Counted from the first letter of the stretch, positions 44,786 through 55,030 are shown. The stretch: 64,000 nt of DNA from Actinomycetes bacterium (GCA_024641245.1 JAHEDK010000010.1:1-64000); one strand, 5' to 3'. The notes: generated by a model from the letters alone, not told the origin. Numbers and translations are program-made.

Positions 44786-44988
44786 TGCTCAACACCGTGC
44801 TGACTTGGGTGTTCAGTGCGGTCGCACTTCTGATCATCATCTGGTTCATCCGCTACGCCGTCGGCGTGCTCCGGGGTGACTATGGGCACGCCAAAGGCTC
44901 CAAGCGAGTCTGGTGGATTCCCGGCAGCGGGACACACGGCATGGGCGAGGTTCCCCCGATCGTGCCGGACCAGGAAGAGGGCAACTGA
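44785..44988 (+). CDS. Small single-pass membrane protein in the amino-acid transporter operon
   Basis: The 67-residue protein has one hydrophobic helix near the N terminus (WVFSAVALLIIIWFIRYAVGVL) and a polar tail with GSGTHGMGEVPPIVPDQ. The ATG shares its first base with the stop codon of the ATPase gene, which argues that it is real and translationally coupled. No family is recognised; it may be a small accessory subunit of the transporter. Confidence 0.6.
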   Translation: MLNTVLTWVFSAVALLIIIWFIRYAVGVLRGDYGHAKGSKRVWWIPGSGTHGMGEVPPIVPDQEEGN

Positions 44989-45117
44989 GTCGACCTCTGC
45001 ACGCCCGATAGACCCGCCGACGGGATAACGGTCACACCCGGATCTCGACCTCCACTCAGGCACTAGTGTCCTTCCCGCCACGAGGGACGACCCAACTCCA
45101 CCTGGAGGCACGGCACG

Positions 45118-46263
45118 ATGGACACCGAAGAGCAAGGCACCAAACGGGACCTTCCGACCTGGGCACGTCTCATCCTCGTGCTCTTCCTCCTGTACCTCTT
45201 CCTGGTAGGCGTCAAGGCGCTCGAATCGGGTATCAAGTCATTCGGCTCAGATTTCACCGACAGCCTGTTCGCGAACGTCTCCAACCCGATCGCCGGATTG
45301 TTCGTCGGGATCCTCGCCACCGTGCTGGTGCAATCCTCCTCGGTCTCAACGTCCACGATCGTGGGCCTGGTCGGCGCTGGAACGCTGTCCGTGCCCTTCG
45401 CCGTCCCGATGATCATGGGAGCCAATATCGGCACGACGGTGACGAACACGCTTGCCTCGCTCGGCTTCCTCCGGCGCAGCGCGGAGTTCAAGCGCGCCTT
45501 CGCCGGAGCCACCATGCACGACTTCTTCAATATCCTCGCCGTAGCCCTCTTCCTTCCCCTCGAACTCGCCACCAAGTTCCTTTCGAAAAGCGCTGAGTGG
45601 CTGGCCGACCTTCTCGGAGCCAACACCTCCCTTCAGTTCGAAAACCCGGACAGCCCGATCAAGTCGGCGGTGAAAGCACCCGTTTCGTGGTTCGAATCAA
45701 TCGTCGAACGGATCACCGAGAACGAAACGGCGATGGGTTTCGCGCTCCTCGTTCTCGGGCTTGCTCTGATCTTCCTGGCCCTCGCCTACATCACGGTGAA
45801 CATGCGATTGGTCATGGCGGGGCGGATCGAACGATCGATGAACGCGGTGCTCTCCCGGGGCGGAGGCCTACCCGCCATCGCCATAGGGTTGCTGATGACC
45901 GTGGCCGTCCAGTCATCGTCCATCACCACCTCGGTCCTCGTACCGATGATCGCCGCCGGGGTCCTGACCCTCGAGAACGGCTTCCCCGTCACGCTCGGCG
46001 CCAACGTCGGCACCACGGTCACCGCGTTGCTCGCCTCCCTGGCGGCAGAGTCGCCCGCCGCGCTGGTGATCGCACTCACCCACACACTCTTCAACGTGGC
46101 AGGCATCGCTGTCTTCTACCCGATCCCGGCGATACGTCGGATCCCGCTGTTCCTCGCTCGGAAGTTGGCGGACGTTGCGGAGGTCAGGAAGTCGGCGGTA
46201 CTGGCCTACGTCGTGGGCGTCTTCATCCTGGTGCCGATGATCGGCATACTTATATTGAACTGA
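45118..46263 (+). CDS. nptA: Na/Pi cotransporter family protein
   Basis: The 381-residue protein has the duplicated Na/Pi-cotransporter core: QSSSVSTSTIVGLVGAG with GANIGTTVTNTLASLG in the first half, and QSSSITTSVLVPMIAAGVL with GANVGTTVTALLASL in the second. About nine membrane helices are predicted. It would take up phosphate (or export it) with sodium. Many bacterial relatives carry a C-terminal PhoU domain; here that domain is encoded by the next gene instead. The 130 bases upstream show no convincing PHO box. Confidence 0.92.
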   Translation: MDTEEQGTKRDLPTWARLILVLFLLYLFLVGVKALESGIKSFGSDFTDSLFANVSNPIAGLFVGILATVLVQSSSVSTSTIVGLVGAGTLSVPFAVPMIMGANIGTTVTNTLASLGFLRRSAEFKRAFAGATMHDFFNILAVALFLPLELATKFLSKSAEWLADLLGANTSLQFENPDSPIKSAVKAPVSWFESIVERITENETAMGFALLVLGLALIFLALAYITVNMRLVMAGRIERSMNAVLSRGGGLPAIAIGLLMTVAVQSSSITTSVLVPMIAAGVLTLENGFPVTLGANVGTTVTALLASLAAESPAALVIALTHTLFNVAGIAVFYPIPAIRRIPLFLARKLADVAEVRKSAVLAYVVGVFILVPMIGILILN

Positions 46264-46274
46264 GGAGGGCAATC

Positions 46275-46949
46275 ATGGTGATGGAATTCTTTAGAGGTGG
46301 AGCCGACAAGGAACTCGAGCAGATCGAGCAGACGATTCAACAGATGCTGGTCGACTGCCGTCACACCTTCGACGCAGCAATCAACGCGCTCCTCGGCGGC
46401 ACCGATCCGGAACTCGTCAAGAAGGACATCAAGAAGACGGATCGCCGGGTCAACAAGGCCCAACGCGAGGTGCGACGGGAACTCATCGTGCACACCAGTG
46501 TCCGCGGCGCCTCTGCCGACATCCCGATGGTGCTGGTTTCGATGAGCATCGTGAAGGACGCCGAACGGATCGGCGACTATGCCAAGAACATCTTCGATCT
46601 GGCGAGTGCCGGAGTGGATCTATCGTCGAGTGGTCTCAGAGATGGCCTCCTGGCCCACCGTGACAGAATCTCCCGGCTCATCGCCGAGACCGCCCGGATC
46701 TTCGGCGAACGTGACGCCGAAGCAGCACATGAGATCCTCCAGACGGAAGATGAACACCTCAGCGAGTACGACGACCTCGTCCTCGCGCAAATCCAGTCGA
46801 CGGCACCGGCGAGTGAGGCCGTGCCACTGGCACTGCTGTACCGCTACTTCAAGCGAATCACCGCCCACTCGATGAACGTGCTCACCTCCCTGGTGATGCC
46901 ACTCGACCGCCTCGACTACTACGACGAGGATAAAGCTGATCGTTGGTAG
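46275..46949 (+). CDS. PhoU-like helical protein paired with NptA
   Basis: The 224-residue protein is all helical, with two PhoU-like repeats (DCRHTFDAAINALLGG; SMSIVKDAERIGDYAKNIFDLA; ALLYRYFKRITAHSMNVLTSLV). The E/D-R-x-x-D motifs (KDAERIGDYAKN) are those that bind metal clusters in PhoU. ATG 46275 follows GAGGAGGG, 11 bases after nptA, so the pair is cotranscribed and this protein probably regulates NptA. A double hairpin follows its stop. Confidence 0.83.
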   Translation: MVMEFFRGGADKELEQIEQTIQQMLVDCRHTFDAAINALLGGTDPELVKKDIKKTDRRVNKAQREVRRELIVHTSVRGASADIPMVLVSMSIVKDAERIGDYAKNIFDLASAGVDLSSSGLRDGLLAHRDRISRLIAETARIFGERDAEAAHEILQTEDEHLSEYDDLVLAQIQSTAPASEAVPLALLYRYFKRITAHSMNVLTSLVMPLDRLDYYDEDKADRW

Positions 46950-46952
46950 CCG

Positions 46953-47003
46953 CTTGCCGGGCACTGAAGTGCCCGGCAAGTTTGAGTTTCGCCTAGGCGA
47001 AAC
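46953..47003. terminator. Double-hairpin element, copy A, between phoU-like gene and phoR
   Basis: First hairpin: CTTGCCGGGCACT and AGTGCCCGGCAAG around GA (13-bp stem). Four to five bases later a perfect palindrome GTTTCGCCTAGGCGAAAC. The same two-hairpin order, with GGCAC-GAAGTGCC and GTTTCGC..GCGAAAC cores, recurs at 54520-54571. Here it lies between convergent genes, as a bidirectional terminator would. Confidence 0.75.
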
Positions 47004-47036
47004 CGGCACGACAGACTCCTCGCTCGGCCCGGCTCT

Positions 47037-48767
47037 CTACGGCAAGTCGCCTATTGGAAGCCGGATAGTGAATGTCGACCCCCGCCCCAGTTCACTCGCA
47101 ACCTCGACCGACCCGCCGTGCCGCTCGACGACATGCTTGACGATTGCCAACCCCAGACCGGTGCCGCCCGTCTCTCTCGAGCGGGCCGCATCGACCCGGT
47201 AAAACCTCTCGAATATACGAGGCAGGTCCCGACTGGGAATTCCGATTCCGGAGTCGCTCACCTCGAGCACTGCCTCTGCACCTTGCCGGCGGAGCTCGAC
47301 CTTCACCGTTCCGTCTGCCGGCGTGTAACGAATCGCATTGTCGAGCAGGTTTCGGAAGCCGAGTCGCAGGTCGTCGGAGTTTGCCAACACTTCGACGTTA
47401 TCGAGGCGGAGGTTCAACTCGATCTTGTTTCCTGCGGCAGCCGACCGAATCGCTACGACCTCATCTTCGACCAACCGGTCGAGTCGGACCGGTTCGACCG
47501 TCGGCCGCTCGCCCTCAAGTCGCGAAAGATCGAGCAAGTCGGAAACCAGGCGGCCGAGCCGTATGGCAATCCGGTCGATCTGCTCAGCGAAACGCGTCAC
47601 CGCCGCCGGGTCGTCCTCGACGGCACGAAGAATCGTTTCGGCACCCGCCCTGATGGCGGCGACCGGCGTCTTCAGCTCATGCGACGCGTCGGCGACGAAG
47701 TCCCGCCGCATGGACTCCACCCGTTTGGATTCGGTGATGTCTCGAGCGACCAACAAGACCATTCGACCCTTCTCGAGCGGAAGAACCGTGACGGCGTACG
47801 CGACGGGCGGTATGCCTGCTGTGAACTCACCGCGTTGCAGCCGGGAGGTTGCCAGGGCTTCGATCACAACTCGCTTCGCAGCCGAGGGCGCCAGCCCGCT
47901 CACAGCGGCTGGAGCTCCGAACAGCCCTCTGGCCGGCTGGTTGGCGTAGACAACCGATCCACCGGCGTCGATCAGGACTACGGCGTCCGGCAGCGCGGAC
48001 AGGACATCATCCCGCAGGCTGCGGGCATCTTCTGCGTCGGCGACCCTTTGCTGGAGTTCGCCGGCCATCCGTTCGACCGACTGCGCCAACCGCGCCGACT
48101 CGGCGAGGCGCGGCGCCGGCATCCGCCTGGTCGTGTCGCCGTCCGCGATCCGGGAGACGGCGTCCGTGATGTCGCCGAGCGGGCGGGAAATCCTCGACGC
48201 CACCAGCCACACGGCGGCCAGACCTACCAAGATCATGAGCAGGGCGCTCCCGACGATCGAAAACCGAAGACGGTTCAATGACTCGTCGAGCTCAGTCAAG
48301 GGGACAGACAACCTGTAGATCCGTCCGTCCGCCACCGGGAGGGCAACATAGCGAAACGAGACACCCACAGTCTCGCTGAGTCTGGAGTCGACCCCTAGCT
48401 CGCCGGCCAACGCAGCCATCACCTCGGGCCGGGTCTCGTGGTTGACCATCTCGGCAGGGTTCGAACGTGAATCTGCAAGCACAGTTCCGTCGGCCGCGAT
48501 GATGGTTATACGCGTCCCGATTCTGTCGCCCAGCGCGGTGGTGTCCTCCTGGATGGCCGGCGACTGCTCCAGGGAGAAGCGCACAACTTTCGCCTCTTCC
48601 TCGAGCGAGTTGGTGAGTTCATCGATCAGGAGATCGCCCGTCCGCTGGTTGATCACCATGCCCAGGACCAGCAGGAGGGCCACGACCGCCAGCGCATACC
48701 AGGCGAGCAGCCGGCGGGCGAGGGTCGGCCGGCCGGCGCGGCGGCGTCGGGTGATTGAATCAGTCAT
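47037..48767 (-). CDS. phoR: PhoR-type sensor histidine kinase
   Basis: The 576-residue kinase has a helix at about 20-40, an extracytoplasmic sensor region to about 167, a second helix (FSIVGSALLMILVGLAAVWLV), a HAMP domain, a PAS-like region (about 250-345, LPDAVVLIDAGGSVVYAN), HisKA with phospho-acceptor His363 (ADASHELKTPVAA) and an ATPase domain (NLLDNAIRYTP, DSGIGIP, TGGTGLGLAIVKH). It would phosphorylate the PhoP-type regulator whose gene overlaps its start by eight bases. Last gene of the pst-pho operon. Confidence 0.92.
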   Translation of the reverse strand: MTDSITRRRRAGRPTLARRLLAWYALAVVALLLVLGMVINQRTGDLLIDELTNSLEEEAKVVRFSLEQSPAIQEDTTALGDRIGTRITIIAADGTVLADSRSNPAEMVNHETRPEVMAALAGELGVDSRLSETVGVSFRYVALPVADGRIYRLSVPLTELDESLNRLRFSIVGSALLMILVGLAAVWLVASRISRPLGDITDAVSRIADGDTTRRMPAPRLAESARLAQSVERMAGELQQRVADAEDARSLRDDVLSALPDAVVLIDAGGSVVYANQPARGLFGAPAAVSGLAPSAAKRVVIEALATSRLQRGEFTAGIPPVAYAVTVLPLEKGRMVLLVARDITESKRVESMRRDFVADASHELKTPVAAIRAGAETILRAVEDDPAAVTRFAEQIDRIAIRLGRLVSDLLDLSRLEGERPTVEPVRLDRLVEDEVVAIRSAAAGNKIELNLRLDNVEVLANSDDLRLGFRNLLDNAIRYTPADGTVKVELRRQGAEAVLEVSDSGIGIPSRDLPRIFERFYRVDAARSRETGGTGLGLAIVKHVVERHGGSVEVASELGRGSTFTIRLPIGDLP

Positions 48768-49455
48768 CGAGCAGTTTGTAGCCGAGGCCCCGCACCGTCA
48801 CGATCAGGTCCGGAGCATTGGGATCCGCTTCAATCTTGTGGCGCAGGCGCTTGATGTGCACATCTAGAGTCTTCGTATCCCCGAAATACCCCGGGCCCCA
48901 TACGTCTTCGATGAGGATTTGCCGTGTGGCAAGGCGCCCTCTTCGACGAAGTAGCGCCTCCAAAAGATCGAACTCCTTCGGGCGTAGTTCGACAACCAGA
49001 CCTCTGACCTGGAGTTCGTGGCGATCGATATCGAGCCTGAGTGATGCGCTCTCCAGTACATCCGAGTCTGCGGCCACTCCGAGGGATGTCCGTCGCAAAT
49101 TGGCCCGAACGCGGCTCAGTAACTCGCGCATTGAGAACGGCTTCTTCACATAATCATCGGCGCCGACCTCGAGCCCGGCGACAGCATCTGCTTCACTGTC
49201 CTTTGCCGTGACGATGATGATCGGAACGATGGACTCGGCTCGAAGGGTCCGGCACACGTCGAGTCCCGACATCCCGGGCAGCATCAGATCGAGCAGCACG
49301 AGATCGTGATGAGCGGCGCGGAACCTTTGCACGGCGGTCCTGCCGTCTGCTGCTATCTCGACCGTGTAGCCCTCCCGTTCGAGGTTGTATCGGATTGAAT
49401 CGGCCAGCGCCTCCTCGTCCTCGACGACGAGGACCAGCGGGGATTCAGTGAGCAT
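48760..49455 (-). CDS. phoP: PhoP/PhoB-type response regulator
   Basis: The 231-residue OmpR-family regulator has a receiver domain (VVEDEEALADSI, phospho-acceptor Asp56 in VLLDLMLPG, IIVTAKDS, VKKPFSMREL) and a winged-helix DNA-binding domain (LRPKEFDLLEALLRR, DVWGPGYFGDTKTLDVHIKRLRHKIE). It is the likely reader of the PHO box upstream of pstS. ATG 49455 lies inside the phoU 3' end (11-base overlap). Confidence 0.93.
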   Translation of the reverse strand: MLTESPLVLVVEDEEALADSIRYNLEREGYTVEIAADGRTAVQRFRAAHHDLVLLDLMLPGMSGLDVCRTLRAESIVPIIIVTAKDSEADAVAGLEVGADDYVKKPFSMRELLSRVRANLRRTSLGVAADSDVLESASLRLDIDRHELQVRGLVVELRPKEFDLLEALLRRRGRLATRQILIEDVWGPGYFGDTKTLDVHIKRLRHKIEADPNAPDLIVTVRGLGYKLLDD

Positions 49456-50124
49456 CGTCGGTATCCGGCCGGGTGAACTCCTGAAATTCACCGGTGATGA
49501 GGAACGCAACCTGCTCGGCTATGTCGACCGCCTGATCGCCAACTCGCTCCAGTGCACGGGCGACCATCAGCATCGGCACCGCCCATTCGAGCAGATCGAG
49601 ATCCCGGCCACAGTTGGCGATCTCACGGGCCATGCTCCGATTCAGCCGGTTGACCGGTTCGTCCATCTCCGGCACCCGGAGAGCCACGTTGAGATCCCGC
49701 TGGACGAATGCGTCCATGGCGGTGCTCACCATCGGCCCGACCAGATCGCCCATCTCACGAACATGCTCGAGGATCATCGGCTCTCGTGGCAGCCCCTCAA
49801 TGGCTCGAACCACCTTGGCCACGTTGGTCGCCTGATCGCCCATCCGCTCGAGTGTCACATCGAGGTGCAGTATCACCGACATCAAGCGCAGGTCGATGGC
49901 AACCGGTGTCTGCAACGCCATCGTCTCCAACCACTCCTGATGGATTGCCATGTATAGGTCGTCGATCGCCTGGTCTTCGGCGACGACTTCATCGGCCAGG
50001 GCGGTGTCGCCCGAGACGAGAGCCAGCACCGCCTTCCCGACCGCCCGCTCTGCGAGGTCGGCCATGAAGACCAGTCGCTCCACGAGCCTCTCGAGCTCCT
50101 GATGGAAGTGCCGGCGAGGCTGGG

Positions 50125-50128
<4 letters not shown>
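49445..50128 (-). CDS. phoU: Phosphate transport regulator PhoU
   Basis: The 227-residue helical protein has two PhoU repeats with the E/D-R-x-x-D-x-x-x-N/E motifs ([19 protein letters not shown] and [19 protein letters not shown]). PhoU links Pst transport activity to PhoR, repressing the Pho response in high phosphate. ATG overlaps the pstB stop (ATGA). Confidence 0.95.
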
Positions 50129-50954
<826 letters not shown>

Positions 50955-50955
<1 letters not shown>

Positions 50956-52310
50956 CAAACCCTCCTTGCGTAGCGATTGCGGAGGACGATCGCGGTCGCG
51001 TTCAACATCAGCAACAGGACCAGGAGCACGATGATCGCGGCGGCGGCGATGTTGCGGAACTCGTCCTGAGGTCGCGACGTCCACTGGAAGATCTGAATAG
51101 GGAGAGCAGTGAACTTGGAGAAGGGTCCGGTCGGATCTGCAGTAATGAAAGTCGACGCACCGACAACGACGAGTGGCGCGGTTTCACCCAGTGCTCTAGC
51201 AACAGCCAGGATGGCGCCGGTGAGAATGCCCGGGATCGCATTCGGTAGAACATGGGCACGGATTGTCTGCCACTGCGAAGCGCCCAGTGCCATTCCTGCC
51301 GACCGCAATGACTGGGGAACAGCCCGGATCGCCTCCTGAGCGTTGATGATGATGATGGGGAGAATCAGCAAACCCAGCGTCAGCCCCGCTGAGACAACGG
51401 TGCGGCCGTTGGCCGTGACGCTGCCTTCGACTCCGCCGAAGGCGGCGCCACTGGTGAATGCTTCGAGAACCCGAACGAAGATGGCCAGGCCGAGCATCCC
51501 GTAGATGATCGAGGGGACCCCGGCCAGATTGTTGATGTTCGTCTGGACGAGGCGATTCAGGCGAGTGTCCCGGGCGTACTCCTCCAGGTAGACCGCTGCG
51601 CCCACTCCGACCGGGAACGAGAAGAGGATCGTAACCCCGACGATCCACAGAGAACCCAGGATGGCCGTGCGCACCCCGGCGACTTCTGCCTGCGGGGATT
51701 GCGGACTTGTCACGAAATCGACCGAAAGCCACGAGCGAAAGACGAGGTCGGCGCTGGGGTAGAGCGCAGCCGCTCTCTCCTCGATCCCGGCTCGGTGGAA
51801 GATCGAATCGAAGAGCAACCAGGTCTCCCGCACCTTCGGCTGGACAATTTGCTCGATGACGAGCGCGTACACATCGTCCCGTCCCCGTGCGCCGGTCGAA
51901 CAACCCGCCGGACGATCTACCGCACGGCCACACAATTCGTCCCATTTCGTTTGCGTTTCGAATACGAGCCGATCGTCGTAGAAGCGCTGGTCTCGTTCCA
52001 GACGCCGGCCGACGTTGTTGTTGACGTTGGTGCGCAGCACCGCCACCAGATCGTCCTTGGACAGGTCGACCAGGGCGGATGAGGTGGTGTCGAGGCCGAG
52101 CGCCTCGACCAGGGCCGCCGGCGCCACCTCACTCTCGAGCGCCACCAGACCGAACGCACTGTTGACGATGTTGAACAGCAGGGTCAACAGCGCCAATATC
52201 GCAACGATCAACGATGCCAGAAAGGAGATCCGGAGGTAGGCGCCACGCCGGCGCCGCCGGTTGATCTGGGCATCGAGTTGAGGCCCCTCCGGGAACTCTC
52301 CGGCGGTCAT
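50955..52310 (-). CDS. pstA: Phosphate ABC transporter permease PstA, long form
   Basis: The 451-residue permease has its first helix at about 28-52, then an extracytoplasmic insertion of roughly 140 residues containing two cysteines ([12 protein letters not shown]), then the transport domain ([74 protein letters not shown]). Such long PstA proteins occur in several phyla; short ones have about 290 residues. ATG at 52310 overlaps the pstC stop by four bases. The longer open frame upstream is a shadow of pstC. Confidence 0.93.
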
Positions 52311-53188
52311 TCGTAGACCTCGCGGAATCTGGCCACGAACCGGCGGCTCAGCATGTTCAGGGACAGTGTCATCAGGAACAGCATGAGGCCGATGGCGAAC
52401 ACGCTGTCGTAGTCGATGGAGTTGTAGCTGAGGTCGCCTCCTGAGATCCGCACGATGTGTCCGGTCATCGTTTCGCCCGAGATGAAGGGATTGAGCACAG
52501 TGCTGAACAGGCCATCCTTGCCGAGATTCCAGTTGCGCGGCGCCGCGCCTGCCGCGATTGCTACCACCATCGTTTCTCCGATTGCCCTCGACACCGAGAC
52601 CACGATTGCGGCCGTGATGCCGGAGAGGGCGGCTGGAAGCACCACCCGCAGGGACACTTCGAGTTTGGTGGCGCCGAGCCCGTGGGCGGCCTCGCGCAAA
52701 GAGAGGGGCACTGCATGGAGAGCGTCCTCGCTCATCGAGCTGACAAGTGGAATGATCAGAACTCCCACCACAATCCCGGCAGACGCCACGTTGAAGATCT
52801 CGACCAGCGACACACCGAGGAGCGATCGCAGGAGAGGAGTCACGAACGTGAGAGCGAAGTAGCCGTAGACGACGGTTGGTATGCCCGCCAGCACCTCGAG
52901 TACGGGTTTCAGCAGACCGCGGGCGCGATCCGAGGCGTATTCGCTGAGGTAGACGGCCGTAGCCAGGCCGAGGGGTACCGCCACCAACACGGCAATGAAG
53001 CCGACCATGAGCGTGGACCGTACGAGCGGCCAGATCCCGAACTCGAATATCTGTGGTTCCCAAGTCGTCGAACTGAAGAACTCACCGAGTGACACTTCCT
53101 TCGTCTGGAAGAACAAAAGGGCTTCACGGCCCAGGACGACGACGATCCCGATCGTGGTCAGGATCGAGATCATGCCGGCGAGAAACAA
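52307..53188 (-). CDS. pstC: Phosphate ABC transporter permease PstC (start uncertain)
   Basis: The permease has six helices and PstC signatures (YLSEYASDRARGLLKPVLEVLAGIPTVVYGYFAL, REAAHGLGATKLEVSLRVVLPAALSGI). The first usual start codon in frame is TTG 53188, giving 293 residues, but homology-like residues continue upstream (TRRSRPIEAAVQGS) to a TGA at 53285 with no ATG, GTG or TTG on the way. An ACG codon at 53269-53267 follows an AAGGGAG ribosome site at correct distance and would give a 320-residue protein. See findings. pstS lies upstream. Confidence 0.88.
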   Translation of the reverse strand: MFLAGMISILTTIGIVVVLGREALLFFQTKEVSLGEFFSSTTWEPQIFEFGIWPLVRSTLMVGFIAVLVAVPLGLATAVYLSEYASDRARGLLKPVLEVLAGIPTVVYGYFALTFVTPLLRSLLGVSLVEIFNVASAGIVVGVLIIPLVSSMSEDALHAVPLSLREAAHGLGATKLEVSLRVVLPAALSGITAAIVVSVSRAIGETMVVAIAAGAAPRNWNLGKDGLFSTVLNPFISGETMTGHIVRISGGDLSYNSIDYDSVFAIGLMLFLMTLSLNMLSRRFVARFREVYE

Positions 53189-53340
53189 GGACCCTTGTAC
53201 GGCGGCCTCGATCGGGCGCGACCTCCTTGTCAGGTCGACAGTCCCCGCCGGTTCGGTAGTGCTGGTCGTGTCAGTCTCCCTTGCTCAGATGACCGGTTGG
53301 GTGAGAGCCGGAGGAACACTCACCATTCGCCGGTACGTCG

Positions 53341-54384
53341 CTATCCCCCGAGGGCCCCGGCGAGGGCCGACCTGGCAGCATCGAGATCTGCTGCCGGGGC
53401 GGGGAAGTAGCCGACCCCGATGATCTCCTCGTCCACGAAAGTCAGCACGAAGTTGAGGAACGCTCCCACCTGGGGCTTTTCCGCCATGATCGAAGCCGTG
53501 GTGTACATGAACAGCGGGCGCGCCAGGGGATACTCACCTGCATCGACCGCCTCTGCCGTTGCCTCGACACCCTCAACGGCAAGCACGTTCAGCGAATCCT
53601 GGTTCTCCGCGTAGTAGGCGTATCCGAAGAACCCAACTGCGCACGTGGTCGATACATTGCCAATGTCACAACCGTCCGCGGTGATGCCCTGGACCAGAAC
53701 GTTGTCGTCCTCGGACTTCTGAGTGTCGGCAGCAGCCAGGATCGGGCCCTCGTCCTCGGCGAAGACCTCTTCCACGAAGTAGTCGAACGTGCCCGAGTCG
53801 GTGCCGGGAATGAACCGGGCCACCGGATTGGCCGGCCAATCCGCTCGCACGTCCTGCCAGGTCTCAGCCGTCGAGAACAGCACAGCCAGCTCCTCTAGTG
53901 TGATGTCGGTTGCGAACGTATTGCCCGGTGACACCGTCACCGCCAGCGCATCCGTCCCAAGACGAATCTCGATCGGATCGCGACCGATCAACCGGCACGA
54001 CGTGACCTCCTCGTCTTTGATGGGGCGGGACGCATTCGAGATGTCCGATTCCCCCTCAACGCAGAACCGCTCGAACCCGGCGCCCGAACCGATACTGTCG
54101 ATCGTGATCTGACCCGAATACCCCTCGTTCTCGAACCGGGCCGCCATAGCCTCGGCCAACGGGAACACCGTCGAGGAACCTGCCGCCGCTATGTCACCCG
54201 TGATATCCAAGGGATCAACCATCGGCAGAATCCCGTCACCCGTCGGAGGCGCCGTCCCCTGAGTAGTGGCGGTGGTCTCTCGGGAGGGGGCGGCGGTGGT
54301 ATCCGCCGTCGAGCCACCACAGGCTGCCGATACAATTGCCAGTGTCGCGCTCAACGCGACCAGGGTGCTCAGCTTCTTGAACAT
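53341..54384 (-). CDS. pstS: Phosphate-binding lipoprotein PstS
   Basis: The 347-residue binding protein has a lipoprotein signal peptide ending SAAC, a Thr-rich linker, and a PstS domain with GSSTVFPLAEAMA, IGSGAGFERFCVEGESDISNASRPI, PGTDSGTFDYFVEEVF and a C-terminal FVDEEIIGVGYFPAP. It captures phosphate outside the cell for PstCAB. ATG 54384 has GGAG seven bases upstream; a GTG twelve bases earlier is possible. First gene of the operon, with a PHO box about 95-135 bases upstream. Confidence 0.96.
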   Translation of the reverse strand: MFKKLSTLVALSATLAIVSAACGGSTADTTAAPSRETTATTQGTAPPTGDGILPMVDPLDITGDIAAAGSSTVFPLAEAMAARFENEGYSGQITIDSIGSGAGFERFCVEGESDISNASRPIKDEEVTSCRLIGRDPIEIRLGTDALAVTVSPGNTFATDITLEELAVLFSTAETWQDVRADWPANPVARFIPGTDSGTFDYFVEEVFAEDEGPILAAADTQKSEDDNVLVQGITADGCDIGNVSTTCAVGFFGYAYYAENQDSLNVLAVEGVEATAEAVDAGEYPLARPLFMYTTASIMAEKPQVGAFLNFVLTFVDEEIIGVGYFPAPAADLDAARSALAGALGG

Positions 54385-54478
54385 CGGATACTCCACGGTT
54401 GGCTTCGTGCAGGGTGGATCGAGAATTCGCCATCACCTGGGAGCCGTCGTCGCTCCGGCGGAAACGGTAGAGAGCGCG

Positions 54479-54518
54479 GTTAACCGTGGTCTGGCGTGGA
54501 AGTGAACGGCTGGTGAAC
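54479..54518 (-). promoter_or_regulatory. PHO box (PhoP-binding direct repeats) upstream of pstS
   Basis: On the minus strand GTTCACC and GTTCACT occur exactly 11 bases apart (54518-54512 and 54507-54501), and a third weaker unit GTTAACC ends at 54480, in register two periods further on. This matches actinobacterial PhoP operators made of 11-base direct repeats beginning GTTCACC. The window's own PhoP-type regulator is encoded downstream in this operon. Confidence 0.75.
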
Positions 54519-54519
54519 G

Positions 54520-54571
54520 TTTGATTGGCACGAAGTGCCAATCAAATTGGAGTTTCGCTTTGCGAAACTCC
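54520..54571. repeat. Double-hairpin element, copy B, between arsC and pstS
   Basis: First hairpin: TTTGATTGGCAC and GTGCCAATCAAA around GAA (12 bp). Second: GGAGTTTCGC and GCGAAACTCC around TTT (10 bp). It shares order, loop-proximal bases and the GAGTTTCGC core with copy A at 46953-47003. It abuts the PHO box and may end arsC-region transcription before the pstS promoter. Confidence 0.7.
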
Positions 54572-54637
54572 CGCTCAGAACCGCGTTACTCCCCCTTTCG
54601 TGAGGGGAGAACTCCACCGCAAGCCTCCCCCGGATGG

Positions 54638-55030
54638 CTACAGCAACTCGTCCAGCAACAGCTTCACGCGACGGCCGATCTCGTCACGGATTGGACGGAT
54701 CTCCTCAACCGATTTCCCGGCTGGGTCCTCGAGTTCCCAGTCGAGATAGCGCTTGCCCGGGAAGATCGGGCAGGCGTCTCCGCAGCCCATCGTGATGACC
54801 ACGTCCGACGCGCGAAGGTCCCCGTCACTCAGTTGCCTGGGAACCGCTTCGTTGAGTGCGATGCCGAGTTCGCCCATCGACTTCACCACCGACCGATTCA
54901 CTTCCGCGGCAGGCATTGAACCGGCCGACCGAACGACCACGTGGTCACCGGCATAGTGGCGAAGAAAGGCGGCCGCCATCTGGCTGCGCCCGGCGTTGTG
55001 CACGCATACGAAGAGCACTTCAGGGGTCAT
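54638..55030 (-). CDS. arsC: Arsenate reductase / low-molecular-weight phosphatase family protein
   Basis: The 130-residue protein has the P-loop VCVHNAGRSQMAAAF with the nucleophilic cysteine, VVITMGCGDACPIFPGKRYLDWEL with the further redox cysteines, and the acid in the late DPAGKSVEEIRPIRDEI stretch. This matches thioredoxin- or mycothiol-linked ArsC of the phosphatase fold, which reduces arsenate to arsenite. No arsenite exporter or ArsR gene is in the window. It sits next to the phosphate operon, where arsenate entry would matter. Confidence 0.9.
   Translation of the reverse strand: MTPEVLFVCVHNAGRSQMAAAFLRHYAGDHVVVRSAGSMPAAEVNRSVVKSMGELGIALNEAVPRQLSDGDLRASDVVITMGCGDACPIFPGKRYLDWELEDPAGKSVEEIRPIRDEIGRRVKLLLDELL

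Noticed and set aside
45000-45117. PHO box before nptA
   Set aside because: GGTCACACCCGG has only a partial match and no second unit 11 bases away.
45597-46274. Long N-terminal extension of the PhoU-like gene
   Set aside because: It lies out of frame within nptA and is Arg/His-rich low-complexity sequence; the ATG at 46275 has a good ribosome site.
52311-53063. N-terminal extension of pstA
   Set aside because: It is an out-of-frame reading of pstC; the conserved pstA start is at 52310.
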